Source of the DNA: Ezakiella massiliensis
GTDB lineage: Bacteria; Bacillota; Clostridia; Tissierellales; Peptoniphilaceae
Direction: 5' to 3'
Assembly: GCF_900120165.1 (NCBI RefSeq)
Contig: NZ_LT635475.1
Coordinates: forward strand, 806,001 to 870,000
Length of the DNA stretch: 64,000 nt
The notes under the pieces are model-generated. The model made no database searches and was not told the DNA's origin. It worked only from the letters and a program-made list of their open reading frames with translations. Below are positions 16,895 to 25,370 of the stretch, in pieces (position 1 is the first letter of the stretch; each line of letters begins with the position of its first letter). The position numbers and the translations under genes are program-made.

Positions 16895-18520
16895 TTATGC
16901 CAGCGCCTTGCCGACGACTGGGACGACTTGTTTTTTCCTCGAGAGAACTCCGGGTGCGTCGAATTCGTTTTCTTTTAATTCTTGGCCGAAAGCTTTGGCG
17001 ATTTTTTCTCCTTGGTCACCCACGACTAGGATTTTGGAATTTTCCTTTAAGATATCTGTCAGTATAAAGATATTTAAATCGTCGCCGTCTGCTTTTCGAC
17101 GGTCTTGCATGGCTACAAGTAGCTGGGCCTTTATTTTTTCCAGGCTGTCCATGTCCATGGTCATGACTTGGCCTATGTGCATCTTGTGGCCTTCGATGGT
17201 AAACTCTTTGACGTCTTCGTTTAATAAATCGGTCGGCCTCTTGCCTTCCAAACTTGTGCCTGCCTTAAACATGGCCTTGGCGTAGTCTTCTGGATTGATT
17301 TCCGCAATCTTTGCCATGCGGTCAAGCATGATCCTATCGATATTGGTTGCCGTTGGCGATTTAAATAATAGGGTGTCGGAAATTATTCCTGAGCAAAGGA
17401 GTCCTGCAATTTCTTTTGATGGGCTAATCCCCTTTTCCCCGTAAATGCTGGCTATAATTGTGCAGGTTGAACCCACTGGCATATTCCTAAAATAAATCGG
17501 CGCCTCTGTATTTATATTTGCCACCCTGTGGTGGTCGATGACCTCGATAATGGTCGCGTCTTGGATGTCGTGGATGGATTGGTTGCGCTCGTTGTGGTCC
17601 ACCAAGATCAATTTCTTTTTCTCAGTTGAAATCAAATGATAACGAGAAATGCTTGCCACAACCTTGCCCTTGGCATCCAAAACTGGATAAGACCTAAAAC
17701 GGGTCTCGCTCATCTTGGCCGTAACTTCGTCAACAAAGTCGTCCAGACCAAAGGTCACCAAGTTTTCCTTGGCCATTACAGCTTCGATTGGAACGGCTTG
17801 GGGCAAAAGTCTGGATCCCATAAAGGTGTTGAACTGAGTTTTGATGAGGGCAACTCCATTTGCCTTGGCGGCTGCCAATAATTCGTCGTCAATTTCTCCG
17901 CCGCCAGAGATAATCAAGATAGAGATTTTTTTGTCGCAGATTTCGTGAACGTCTGTCCGATTTCCCGTGATTACCACGTCCCCCTCCTTGATAATTTGTA
18001 AGGCGTGGGGCAGGCTCATGGCAAAAACTCTCATGGAATTTAATTCTCTGATTTTTTCTGGCATGTAAACTGTTTCGCCCGATAAAACTTGAACGATATT
18101 TTCAAAAGGCGTATTGGAATTCCTAAGGACCTTGTCGTTCCACACGTCCATATAATTCTTTGTAATATTTGACAGAGAGACAATGCCCATAAGTTTTTCC
18201 TCGCTATCCACTGCAAAGACGTTGACGTTTTTCTCCTGCATAAATTCAAGAGCCTTGGCGCAGGAAGTGTCCGGGCTAAGTATAAAGGGGCTGTCAAGCT
18301 TTAAATCTCTGACCTCGCTCTTAATTGTATCCATAAAAATGGGTTGGTCCACCCCAAAATAATCCAAGACAAACTGGGTCTCGCGATTGATATTCCCTAA
18401 GCGAATTGGCACGGCCTGGTAGTCTGATATTTTATTTTTTAAATCGGCATAGGCAAGAGCCGCACAGATTGAATCTGTATCTGGATTTCTATGACCGCTG
18501 ATGTAAACTTTTTCTTTCAT
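16895..18520 (-). CDS. ppaC: Manganese-dependent inorganic pyrophosphatase with CBS and DRTGG domains
   Basis: The 541-aa cytoplasmic enzyme hydrolyses pyrophosphate to phosphate. DHH-family motifs are split by an insert: GHRNPDTDS (residues 9-17), then a regulatory insert of two CBS-like parts flanking a DRTGG-like segment (about 70-300), then LVDHNE, VIDHHR, GSTCTIIA, and the C-terminal DHHA2 domain with SRKKQVVP near the end. The insert allows adenine-nucleotide control, as known for clostridial CBS-PPases. Promoter at 18543-18571; start follows AAGGAGG. Confidence 0.93.
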   Translation of the reverse strand: MKEKVYISGHRNPDTDSICAALAYADLKNKISDYQAVPIRLGNINRETQFVLDYFGVDQPIFMDTIKSEVRDLKLDSPFILSPDTSCAKALEFMQEKNVNVFAVDSEEKLMGIVSLSNITKNYMDVWNDKVLRNSNTPFENIVQVLSGETVYMPEKIRELNSMRVFAMSLPHALQIIKEGDVVITGNRTDVHEICDKKISILIISGGGEIDDELLAAAKANGVALIKTQFNTFMGSRLLPQAVPIEAVMAKENLVTFGLDDFVDEVTAKMSETRFRSYPVLDAKGKVVASISRYHLISTEKKKLILVDHNERNQSIHDIQDATIIEVIDHHRVANINTEAPIYFRNMPVGSTCTIIASIYGEKGISPSKEIAGLLCSGIISDTLLFKSPTATNIDRIMLDRMAKIAEINPEDYAKAMFKAGTSLEGKRPTDLLNEDVKEFTIEGHKMHIGQVMTMDMDSLEKIKAQLLVAMQDRRKADGDDLNIFILTDILKENSKILVVGDQGEKIAKAFGQELKENEFDAPGVLSRKKQVVPVVGKALA

Positions 18521-18542
18521 AAGTCCTCCTTATAATTTATAT

Positions 18543-18571
18543 ATCATAGCAAAAAATATTTATAAAATCAA
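18543..18571 (-). promoter_or_regulatory. Promoter of ppaC
   Basis: TTGATT (18566-18571), 17-bp spacer, TATGAT (18543-18548) on the minus strand. Confidence 0.75.
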
Positions 18572-18621
18572 GGGCAGATGTGATTGTAAACACATTTACG
18601 AGTCCTCAATCGGCCTCCAAC

Positions 18622-18650
18622 TTGACAAAAGGGCAAAAAAAGTATAAAAT
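18622..18650 (+). promoter_or_regulatory. Promoter of the G5/3D protein gene
   Basis: TTGACA (18622-18627), 17 bp, TAAAAT (18645-18650), 10 nt before the AGGAGG ribosome site. Confidence 0.85.
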
Positions 18651-18671
18651 AAAAGACCTAAGGAGGAAGTT

Positions 18672-19688
18672 ATGAATTTTCGAAAAATATTTAGAGTTCT
18701 ATTCTTTCTTATTTTAACATCCAGCGTCGTTTACGCCGCTGAAAAGAAAGACGTGGTTCTAATGCAAGGTAAATTCAAAGTATTTACCAAAGTAGAATCC
18801 TACGAAGAACTCCAAGCGTTTGTAAAACAAAACTACCCCGACTTCATTATAAAAGAACAAAAAGAATTTAAGAACAATCAGGTGTACGAGCTCGAGCCTC
18901 TGATTGAAATTTATTTAAAAGACGATAGCAAGGGCTCCAGGGTCAAAGTTCCAAACAGGACCGTTGGAGAAATGCTCGCCTACCTAAACATCGAGCTGGG
19001 TCAAGATGACCTAACAGTCCCAGGCCTAGACGAAGTGCCTACAGATAGCATTGTAAATATCTTTAGAGTTCGCGAAGAAATCAAAGAAGAAACAATGGCA
19101 AAGGAATTTTTGGTCATCAAACGCGAAAGCACAAATCCAATTTTAAAGTCCGAGGTCACCATACAAAAGGGTGTGCCCGGCGAAAAGAAAGTTACGCTGA
19201 AAAACAAAATCGTAAACGGTATTGTAAGGGGCAGCGTAGTATTGAAAGAAGAAATTATCAAAGAGGCTGTGCCTCAAATAATAGAATTACCAATGAAGTC
19301 AAAAGAAAGTAAGGCAGAAGTGCTGACACGCGGAGCTTCACGCAAGTATGTGATGAATGCAACCGCTTACGAGGCAGGCCCATTATCAACTGGTAAACGC
19401 CCAGGAGATCGCGGCTATGGAATTACAGCCTCAGGCACCAGAGCAAGAAGAGGAACAGTAGCGGTAGACCCAAGGGTTATACCACTAGGCACCAAGCTTT
19501 ATGTAAAGAGCTTGAACCCAGACATTCCTGACTACGGTTATGCGATTGCAGAAGACACAGGCGGAGCAATCAAGGGCATGAAGATTGACCTATTTATGAA
19601 CACAGTCAGCGAATGCTTCCAATTCGGTAGAAGGCAGGTAGAAGTCTATATCCTACCAGCAGACACACCGGCAGACTTATTTAATTAA
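18672..19688 (+). CDS. Secreted G5 and 3D domain protein, probable cell-wall lytic enzyme
   Basis: 338 aa with an N-terminal signal peptide (RVLFFLILTSSVVYA). A central G5-like region (EVTIQKGVPGEKKVTLKNKIVNG, about residues 155-185) binds wall polymers, and the C-terminal 3D domain has the three aspartates in AVDPRVIPLGTKLYV, AEDTGG and KIDLFM. The 3D fold is the MltA-like lytic transglycosylase core; members such as YabE/YocH/Rpf-like proteins remodel peptidoglycan. Monocistronic with promoter and terminator. Confidence 0.88.
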   Translation: MNFRKIFRVLFFLILTSSVVYAAEKKDVVLMQGKFKVFTKVESYEELQAFVKQNYPDFIIKEQKEFKNNQVYELEPLIEIYLKDDSKGSRVKVPNRTVGEMLAYLNIELGQDDLTVPGLDEVPTDSIVNIFRVREEIKEETMAKEFLVIKRESTNPILKSEVTIQKGVPGEKKVTLKNKIVNGIVRGSVVLKEEIIKEAVPQIIELPMKSKESKAEVLTRGASRKYVMNATAYEAGPLSTGKRPGDRGYGITASGTRARRGTVAVDPRVIPLGTKLYVKSLNPDIPDYGYAIAEDTGGAIKGMKIDLFMNTVSECFQFGRRQVEVYILPADTPADLFN

Positions 19689-19697
19689 GACAAAATG

Positions 19698-19727
19698 AAA
19701 GACCAAGTGCGACTTGGTCTTTTTTTG
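19698..19727 (+). terminator. Terminator of the G5/3D gene
   Basis: GACCAAGT-GCG-ACTTGGTC followed by eight T. Confidence 0.9.
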
Positions 19728-19755
19728 TTGGTTAGATTTTGTATTTTAAGTATAT

Positions 19756-20172
19756 TTATCTACATGCAATTGGAAATAATATATCAACCCCATTGTATTT
19801 TATCCTTATTAAGGTCATAGCTTTTATTTGGTCCTTATTTCTCAAAGATTTAAGAGCAACAGAACAGGCATCAGCAACAAAATCATTAATTATTTTATTG
19901 TCTTTTATTTTTTCCCAATTACTTGATCTTGCAAGATTCTCGCTTAAAATTTCTGTAGATACTTCAGATTTATATTCCTCTTCTCTGTTGTATAAGAATC
20001 TCTTTAAATTTATTAGATGAGCTTGCACTTCTTTTATTTCACTAGAATTTAAATTCACCTCAGTCTGAGTTTTTTCTAAAAGCTTAATCCCCTTTTCAGG
20101 AGTAACTATAAAACCTAACAAACAAGATATGATAAACAAAAAAATAATAGTCGCTAAATCTTTACCTCTCAT
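19756..20172 (-). CDS. Small membrane-anchored protein, unknown
   Basis: 138 aa with one N-terminal span (LATIIFLFIISCLLGFIV) and a mostly helical, charged extracellular or periplasm-facing part. The start is ATG at 20170-20172 after GGCGGAGG; the longer frame begins inside the upstream gene without a ribosome site. It overlaps the preceding gene by 11 bases and probably is co-translated with it. No family recognised. Confidence 0.6.
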   Translation of the reverse strand: MRGKDLATIIFLFIISCLLGFIVTPEKGIKLLEKTQTEVNLNSSEIKEVQAHLINLKRFLYNREEEYKSEVSTEILSENLARSSNWEKIKDNKIINDFVADACSVALKSLRNKDQIKAMTLIRIKYNGVDILFPIACR

Positions 20173-20506
20173 TATAAACCTCCGCCGGAATATAAAGTAA
20201 ATATTCACCTAAACTTATCTTTAGAAAATTATTTCCATTACTTACTGGATCTAGTTCATAAGTATATTTTTGATTTTTATTGAAAAACCTAAAAAAATTC
20301 GAGAAATAATTCTCTTCATACTTTTCAAAAAATAAATTCGTATTAGACTTCATAATCGGCAAAATCTCTGAATTATTAGTCAAATCTATCTCTACCAAGT
20401 CTAAACTAAGTGATGGATAAGCTTGGAGTGCCCTAAAAAACACTCCAAGCAAAAATCCAAGAAATAAAATTAATAATATTTTCTTAGTGTTGAGAACCTT
20501 GTTCAA
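20162..20506 (-). CDS. Small membrane-anchored protein, unknown
   Basis: 114 aa with an N-terminal span (ILLILFLGFLLGVFFRAL) and a soluble remainder. The best start is TTG at 20504-20506, seven bases after GGGGGAGG; the longer frame has no ribosome site. With the gene after it, it forms a two-gene unit of anchored small proteins transcribed away from the MocR-like regulator, whose candidate operators lie in the shared intergenic region. Confidence 0.55.
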   Translation of the reverse strand: MNKVLNTKKILLILFLGFLLGVFFRALQAYPSLSLDLVEIDLTNNSEILPIMKSNTNLFFEKYEENYFSNFFRFFNKNQKYTYELDPVSNGNNFLKISLGEYLLYIPAEVYNER

Positions 20507-20535
20507 AATCTTCCTCCCCCTTTGTTTTTTTAATA

Positions 20536-20563
20536 ATATTATCACTTACCAAGTGAAAATCAA
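20536..20563 (-). promoter_or_regulatory. Promoter of the two-gene membrane unit
   Basis: TTGATT (20558-20563), 16 bp, TAATAT (20536-20541) on the minus strand. Confidence 0.55.
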
Positions 20564-20617
20564 CAATTTTTCCTATTTGAATCCACCTTTATTATACCAT
20601 GTATTTGCATTTTTTCT

Positions 20618-20650
20618 CAGACAGTTGGCACTTATTTTTTCGGACAGTTG
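20618..20650 (+). promoter_or_regulatory. Candidate MocR operator: two direct repeats
   Basis: CAGACAGTTG (20618-20627) and CGGACAGTTG (20641-20650) lie 23 bp apart, about two helical turns, and the second overlaps the -35 of the regulator gene. MocR-type regulators commonly bind paired direct repeats; assignment to this regulator is inferred. Confidence 0.55.
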
Positions 20651-20676
20651 ATTTTATAAGCCTACGATGATAAAAT
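20648..20676 (+). promoter_or_regulatory. Promoter of the MocR-like regulator
   Basis: TTGATT (20648-20653), 17 bp, TAAAAT (20671-20676). Confidence 0.75.
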
Positions 20677-20693
20677 ATATTTAGGTGGTGGAT

Positions 20694-21992
20694 ATGAATA
20701 AAACTTCTCAAGAGATATATGATATACTTTTATCAAAAATCAGAAACAAAAACTACTTGCCTGGTGACAAGTTGCCTTCAATAAGGTATCAGGCTTCTTT
20801 TTTTAATGTAAAGAAATATTATATTGAGTATGCATATGAAAAATTGAGAATCCAGGGCTATGTAAAATCAGTCGCTGGCAAGGGTTATTTTGTTATAAGT
20901 AATCAAGGTAGATATATGTCAGATGTGGATAATGTTCCACAATCAACAGACACAATTGTTCCCATGTTGCAAATTTTTTATAAAAATGACTCCTACAGAA
21001 AACTAACCGACTCTTTATTGTTAAGGGGTCTAAAGAATACATACAATTTAAAACTAGACTCCCTCTACTATTCATCTTCAGGAATTGGTATGCCTAGACT
21101 TCGCGAGGAAATTTCTAAGTACTTGTCCAAACTTTATGGTCATTACATTCACCCGGATAGGATTCTCATATCTTCATCAAAAAAAGACTTGGTTGATTAT
21201 TTGCTAAATGAGTTTAATAAAAAATACATTCTCTTGGAAGAATATAATAAAACTAGCGACTCTAATCTTTTTCAAGCTTATAGAAATAAAATTAGATATA
21301 TCAAAATGGATGATGATGGAGTAAAGGTTGACGATCTTCCCAAAAAACCCAGCCTTTTATTCATAGAGAGCCACAACCAACTACCGACTTGTATTAACTA
21401 TTCTCCCCAGCGAATCAATGAGCTTGAAAAATTTTGCCTGCAAAATAATATTTTTATTATAGATGATTTATATAACAGGCAATTTATCTTTGAACACAAG
21501 AATATTTTGTATAATAAAAAGAATTTGTTTTTGATTGACGACCTTGCCGCTGTTTTCCCAAGGTCTATTAAATTTGCCTATATGGTAGTGCCCACCAATT
21601 TTGAAGCCACAAATTATAAATCAAGTGCTTCATCTTTAACTGAAAACTTTGTCCTGAGTTTGTTTGAGGATGGAAGTTTTTACCAAACTACAGATAAAAT
21701 ATGGTTCCTCTTGAATGATGTTCGTGATAGATTTATCCTAGAGTTAAAGAAAAGAAATATAAAATTTTATGAGCCATTATCTGGACCATATATAAGTGTA
21801 ATTATAGATGGCAAATTAAAGATAAGGCAAATAAAAAAACAAATTAAATTAACTCCCTTTGAAATTAATGGGCAGTTTTTTAAAACAAGTGATGGCCTCG
21901 ATGCAGTATCTTTTAAATATATAAATATAAAATTAGATAAAGTCGGAGAATTCATTGATTTCCTATTTTTTAACAAGCTGTCTTTAAATTAG
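20694..21992 (+). CDS. MocR-like regulator with degenerate aminotransferase domain
   Basis: 432 aa: N-terminal GntR winged helix (SQEIYDILLSKIRNKNYLPGDKLPSIR... VKSVAGKGYFVIS, residues 3-75) fused to a fold-type-I aminotransferase-like domain. The region that should hold the PLP lysine (family FSKTLFPG) reads LAAVFPRS, so the lysine appears to be alanine; IIDDLYNRQF matches the usual EDDYDSEF strand. It may sense a ligand without PLP. The start is ATG at 20694 after AGGTGG rather than the upstream GTG codons. It probably autoregulates through repeats at 20618-20650. Confidence 0.75.
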   Translation: MNKTSQEIYDILLSKIRNKNYLPGDKLPSIRYQASFFNVKKYYIEYAYEKLRIQGYVKSVAGKGYFVISNQGRYMSDVDNVPQSTDTIVPMLQIFYKNDSYRKLTDSLLLRGLKNTYNLKLDSLYYSSSGIGMPRLREEISKYLSKLYGHYIHPDRILISSSKKDLVDYLLNEFNKKYILLEEYNKTSDSNLFQAYRNKIRYIKMDDDGVKVDDLPKKPSLLFIESHNQLPTCINYSPQRINELEKFCLQNNIFIIDDLYNRQFIFEHKNILYNKKNLFLIDDLAAVFPRSIKFAYMVVPTNFEATNYKSSASSLTENFVLSLFEDGSFYQTTDKIWFLLNDVRDRFILELKKRNIKFYEPLSGPYISVIIDGKLKIRQIKKQIKLTPFEINGQFFKTSDGLDAVSFKYINIKLDKVGEFIDFLFFNKLSLN

Positions 21993-22034
21993 TATAAGAA
22001 GTATGTAAGTTGTCTTGTATGCAATAAAAATCAT

Positions 22035-22063
22035 TTGACAAAGTCCATCCTCTCCTTTAAAAT
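22035..22063 (+). promoter_or_regulatory. Sigma-A promoter of the M50 protease operon
   Basis: TTGACA (22035-22040), 17 bp, TAAAAT (22058-22063). Confidence 0.85.
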
Positions 22064-22093
22064 TAATGTAGAAGAAGCAATCAAGGAGAGCAT

Positions 22094-23194
22094 ATGAGAA
22101 AGTTTTTAGATAAATTTATAATGGTTGTCATGTTTTTTGCAGTCATGTTTTTTGCAGGCTTTTCAACTTACAGGCTAGCTGCAGGCTTAGATGCAGTCAT
22201 CGACTTCACTGCTAACTGGCAGCGTTTGATAGTGGGCCTGGCTGTCCTATATGTATTTGTGTTTGCTGCCTTAGGTCTACAAATTGTTTTTCACGAGCTG
22301 GGCCACATGGTCTTTGGATTTTTAACTGGCTACAGGCTTTTATATTTTAGGATTGGCTCATACACGCTGGCAAATACAGAGGCCGGCATGCAAAAAAGAG
22401 TCTTCACCATACCGGGAACGGGCGGTCAATGCCTGATGATTCCTAAGAAAAGATCAGATGGGTCCTACCCCTTTGTCCTCTATAATCTGGGTGGAGTTAT
22501 TGCAAATCTAATCCTATCTGCCCTCGCCTATATAATTTTTAGAAATGTCGGCAACCAAATCACCCAGGCCTTTTTAATAATCTTTATCTCTGTGGGAATT
22601 TATTTGGCCATAACAAATCTAATCCCCTTCCAGGCCATGGTAAATGACGGCAGGAATATTATCAATCTTTTAAAAAGTGCAGAGACCAGGGACAGATTAT
22701 ACGAATCCATGTACATGGAAAAAGAAGAGATAAACGGCAGAGAATACAAGGTCGACTACTCAGACCTAACAGATTTAACCAAGATTTTTAACCAAGAAGC
22801 TTATATAAATCAAGCTGGCGACCTGATCTTTGAGAGAAAATTTGACCAGGCGGCAGAAAATTTGCAAAGGCTCTTGCAAGTGGACGGTCTCAATATTATC
22901 TTTAAGAATTTTACCAAGAACTTTTTAGAAGTAATTTATCTTATAAAAAACGATGAGGAAAATTTAAAGACCATCGACCACGATAAGGCCTACAAAAATT
23001 ATCTTAAAAGCAAAAACATGCCCATGGTTTACCTGGTAAACTACCTGAGGGCCAAGCATGATGGAGACCCAAAGGCCCATAACTTTAGAGAAAATATTGA
23101 GAATATGAGGGGGAAATATCTCTTCCCACCGAGCTTAGAAAAAATAATAGACCTTATGAATTATGCGGACGACTTGGGAGGTGACTATGTATAG
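22094..23194 (+). CDS. M50-family membrane metalloprotease-like protein
   Basis: 366 aa with membrane spans at about residues 8-25, 45-62, 130-150 and 155-175. The zinc motif HELGH (residues 67-71) sits in a membrane segment, as in site-2 proteases, and VNDGRNI later in the sequence resembles the second metal site (NPDG-like). The C-terminal ~170 residues are soluble. It lacks a PDZ domain. Substrate unknown. It overlaps the downstream TPR gene by eight bases. Confidence 0.7.
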   Translation: MRKFLDKFIMVVMFFAVMFFAGFSTYRLAAGLDAVIDFTANWQRLIVGLAVLYVFVFAALGLQIVFHELGHMVFGFLTGYRLLYFRIGSYTLANTEAGMQKRVFTIPGTGGQCLMIPKKRSDGSYPFVLYNLGGVIANLILSALAYIIFRNVGNQITQAFLIIFISVGIYLAITNLIPFQAMVNDGRNIINLLKSAETRDRLYESMYMEKEEINGREYKVDYSDLTDLTKIFNQEAYINQAGDLIFERKFDQAAENLQRLLQVDGLNIIFKNFTKNFLEVIYLIKNDEENLKTIDHDKAYKNYLKSKNMPMVYLVNYLRAKHDGDPKAHNFRENIENMRGKYLFPPSLEKIIDLMNYADDLGGDYV

Positions 23195-23843
23195 GAAAAG
23201 ATTTTTACAGACCTTTAAAAATATTGCCATTGTAATGATATTTTTTTGGCTGCGCGAGCAGGGTTATATAAATAATTGGGGCTTTGTAATCGGGGCACTC
23301 GCCACAATTATCTTGGTAGCGGTATTGACCCAGCGTTTTACGGTCAAGCGAACCATGAAAAACCTGGACGATTTAAAGGCCATGACTCCCCTATTGAAAT
23401 CCGACCCACAATCTTATTTCGATCAGCTGGACGGACTCATCCAGTCTTCCAATGGCTACGAGCACGATTATTTAATTTTACACAAGGCCAACACCCTGGC
23501 AAAGATTAACAAAGCTGACCAGGCCATCAAGGTCCTTGAAGCCTACCATCCCAAGTATTTGGATACAGCAAATCTGGGCGTTTATTACAACAATCTCTTG
23601 GGACTCTTGGTCCAAACAAAAGAGACCAAAAAGGCCCGGGCCGTTTACAATGAGTACAAGGATATCTTGGAGGCCAACTTTTCATCGTCATTTGCCTATT
23701 CAATCTATACCAATATTGCAAATTTAAAATACCAGGAGGGCCACAAAGCCCAAGCCCAAGAATTTTTGGACAAGGCTATGGCCGCGACTGATGATGAAAA
23801 GATTAGAGAAAATATAAAAAAATTAAAGGCACAGATGAATTAA
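23187..23843 (+). CDS. Membrane-anchored TPR-like protein
   Basis: 218 aa. Two N-terminal spans (FKNIAIVMIFFWL and WGFVIGALATIILVAVL), then a helical repeat region with TPR-like pairs (NGYEHDYLILHKANTLAKINKADQ, LGVYYNNLLGLLVQTKETKK, IYTNIANLKYQEGHKAQAQ). ATG at 23187 follows GGGAGGTG and overlaps the M50 gene's end, so the two are coupled; it may present substrates to the protease. The earlier in-frame start lacks a ribosome site. Confidence 0.65.
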   Translation: MYRKRFLQTFKNIAIVMIFFWLREQGYINNWGFVIGALATIILVAVLTQRFTVKRTMKNLDDLKAMTPLLKSDPQSYFDQLDGLIQSSNGYEHDYLILHKANTLAKINKADQAIKVLEAYHPKYLDTANLGVYYNNLLGLLVQTKETKKARAVYNEYKDILEANFSSSFAYSIYTNIANLKYQEGHKAQAQEFLDKAMAATDDEKIRENIKKLKAQMN

Positions 23844-23845
23844 GC

Positions 23846-23874
23846 TTGCAAAAAGATTTTCTTTATGATAAAAT
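23846..23874 (+). promoter_or_regulatory. Promoter of rpsF-ssb-rpsR
   Basis: TTGCAA (23846-23851), 17 bp, TAAAAT (23869-23874). The ~60-nt leader contains GGAG...CTCC pairing around 23881-23907; it may be an S6:S18 leader but the diagnostic loop was not confirmed. Confidence 0.75.
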
Positions 23875-23943
23875 ATCCCTTGGAGTATTTACTAAAACAG
23901 TGCTCCTTGCAAGAAATTGCCAAAGACCATAAGGAGGTGTATT

Positions 23944-24228
23944 ATGAGAGACTACGAAACAATGTTAGTATTTCGTCCAGATCTAGAAGACGAAAAGCGT
24001 GAAGCATTTGTAGAAAGACTAAAATCCATAATCACTGAGAAGGGACAAGATTTCGAAGTTGACAATTGGGGACTTAGAAAACTTGCTTACCTAATCGATG
24101 ATTATCCAGAAGGATACTACGCAGTTCTTAACTACAAAGCTGAACCAGAAGTAATCGCAGAAATCAACCGTGTTTCTAAAATTACAGACGGCCTATTACG
24201 CTATATGACTATCTCACTTGATGATTAG
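23944..24228 (+). CDS. rpsF: 30S ribosomal protein S6
   Basis: 94 aa, MRDYETMLVFRPDLEDEKRE through VDNWGLRKLAYLIDDYPEGYY, canonical S6. S6 pairs with S18 on the 30S platform, matching the gene order rpsF-ssb-rpsR seen here. ATG at 23944 follows AAGGAGG; the nine-codon upstream extension crosses the ribosome site and is rejected. Confidence 0.96.
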   Translation: MRDYETMLVFRPDLEDEKREAFVERLKSIITEKGQDFEVDNWGLRKLAYLIDDYPEGYYAVLNYKAEPEVIAEINRVSKITDGLLRYMTISLDD

Positions 24229-24236
24229 GAGTTTGT

Positions 24237-24695
24237 ATGAATAACGTAATTTTAATAGGTAGACTTACCAAAGACCCAGAGCTAAGGTACACAAATAACC
24301 AAAATTTACCGGTTACAACCTTTACCCTAGCAGTTGATAAGGGCCTAAGTAAGGACAAAAAACAAGAAATGGAAGCCAAAGGACAACCAACAGCAGACTT
24401 CCCAATGGTAGTTGCTTTTGGTAAAACGGCTGAAAATGTTGCAAATTATTTAGCAAAGGGACTTCTAGTCGCAGTCAGAGGTAGAATTCAAACCAGATCA
24501 TACGACGATGCCCAAGGGCAAAGAAGATATGTAACTGAAGTTTTGGCAGACAATGTAGAATTTATCGAATGGAAAGACCGCCCACAACCATCCACATCCT
24601 TCCAACCAAATAGCGGATTTGGTGGAAACAACGGTTTTGACAACGACGACTTCTCAGGTTTCGAACCAAGACACGACGACAATATCCCTTTCTAG
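24237..24695 (+). CDS. ssb: Single-stranded DNA-binding protein
   Basis: 152 aa. N-terminal OB fold with MNNVILIGRLTKDPELRY and GKTAENVANYLAKGLLVAVRGRIQTRSY, a Gly/Asn/Asp-rich linker, and the acidic tip DDNIPF that recruits repair and replication partners. It lies nine bases after rpsF and before rpsR, the widespread Firmicutes arrangement. Confidence 0.96.
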   Translation: MNNVILIGRLTKDPELRYTNNQNLPVTTFTLAVDKGLSKDKKQEMEAKGQPTADFPMVVAFGKTAENVANYLAKGLLVAVRGRIQTRSYDDAQGQRRYVTEVLADNVEFIEWKDRPQPSTSFQPNSGFGGNNGFDNDDFSGFEPRHDDNIPF

Positions 24696-24711
24696 GTGAA
24701 AGGAGTTAAAT

Positions 24712-24936
24712 ATGCAAAGAAGATTTCGTCCAAGAAAAAAAGTTTGTCAAGGATGCCTTGATAAAAACGAAAAGTTCGATTACAAGGACGTACAAAAATT
24801 AAAACGCTACACATCTGATCGCGGTAAAATTTTACCACGTAGGGCAACAGGCGCATGCGCAGCCCACCAAAGAAAGATCGCTCTTGCCATCAAACGCGCA
24901 AGACAAGTAGCATTGCTACCATACGCAGACAATTAA
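24712..24936 (+). CDS. rpsR: 30S ribosomal protein S18
   Basis: 74 aa, [33 protein letters not shown] through [25 protein letters not shown]. The pair CQGC near the N-terminus with another cysteine (GAC) is the zinc-type (C+) form of S18. Start follows GAAAGGAG; terminator at 24944. Confidence 0.96.
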   Translation: MQRRFRPRKKVCQGCLDKNEKFDYKDVQKLKRYTSDRGKILPRRATGACAAHQRKIALAIKRARQVALLPYADN

Positions 24937-24943
24937 TGTTAAG

Positions 24944-24969
24944 CTGGAGGTTAATCCTCCAGTTTTTTT
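24944..24969 (+). terminator. Terminator of rpsF-ssb-rpsR
   Basis: CTGGAGG-TTAAT-CCTCCAG followed by seven T. Confidence 0.92.
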
Positions 24970-25312
24970 GTGGGAAAAATGGAGGGGGGATTTTATAAAC
25001 CTCGACCGTGGGGCATCGAGTCTAACCTTGCCGAAATGTCCATATTTCTTGTTAAATTTGCGACATTCTTGGAAAATCGAATTTCTTTATCTCATCGACG
25101 TAGGTTACTACGCCTCTTCAATAAAAAATTCTTTTCCTTCGAATCTCATCAAATTTTCCTACGAAATATATATGTAAAATGAATATTCGGAGGGAAATTT
25201 TTTCGTTTGAAAATCGCTCTGCGTTGTAGAGGCCATCCTTTATGGTGGCCATTCCGGGACCGATTACGGGTTAACCCCGTATGAGGTCTCGGCCTTATAC
25301 ATAATGGAAAAA
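24970..25312. other. Gene-free stretch with decayed repeats
   Basis: Contains half of a CTCGACC palindrome (25001-25020), one GTAG hairpin (25226-25250), and a palindrome built on CGGGTTAACCCCG (25266-25279). Short ORFs here have no ribosome sites. Nothing else is recognised. Confidence 0.6.
25226..25250 (+). repeat. REP-like hairpin (GTAG type)
   Basis: GTAGA then GGCCATCC-TTTAT-GGTGGCC. Compared with 5489-5513 the stem changes G-C to C-G in step on both sides. Confidence 0.7.
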
Positions 25313-25342
25313 CAAAAAAGGCCATACAACTTTGTATGACCT
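25313..25342 (-). terminator. Terminator of the 25-29 kb operon
   Basis: AGGTCATACAA-AG-TTGTATGGCCT followed by six T on the minus strand. A near-identical hairpin is at 34053-34080. Confidence 0.85.
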
Positions 25343-25370
25343 CTTATATTTTTTACTTTCAAATTTTATT

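Noticed and set aside
23875-23943. Confident S6:S18 leader RNA
   Set aside because: A hairpin is present but the diagnostic CCG-bearing bulge was not confirmed, so it is only mentioned with the promoter.
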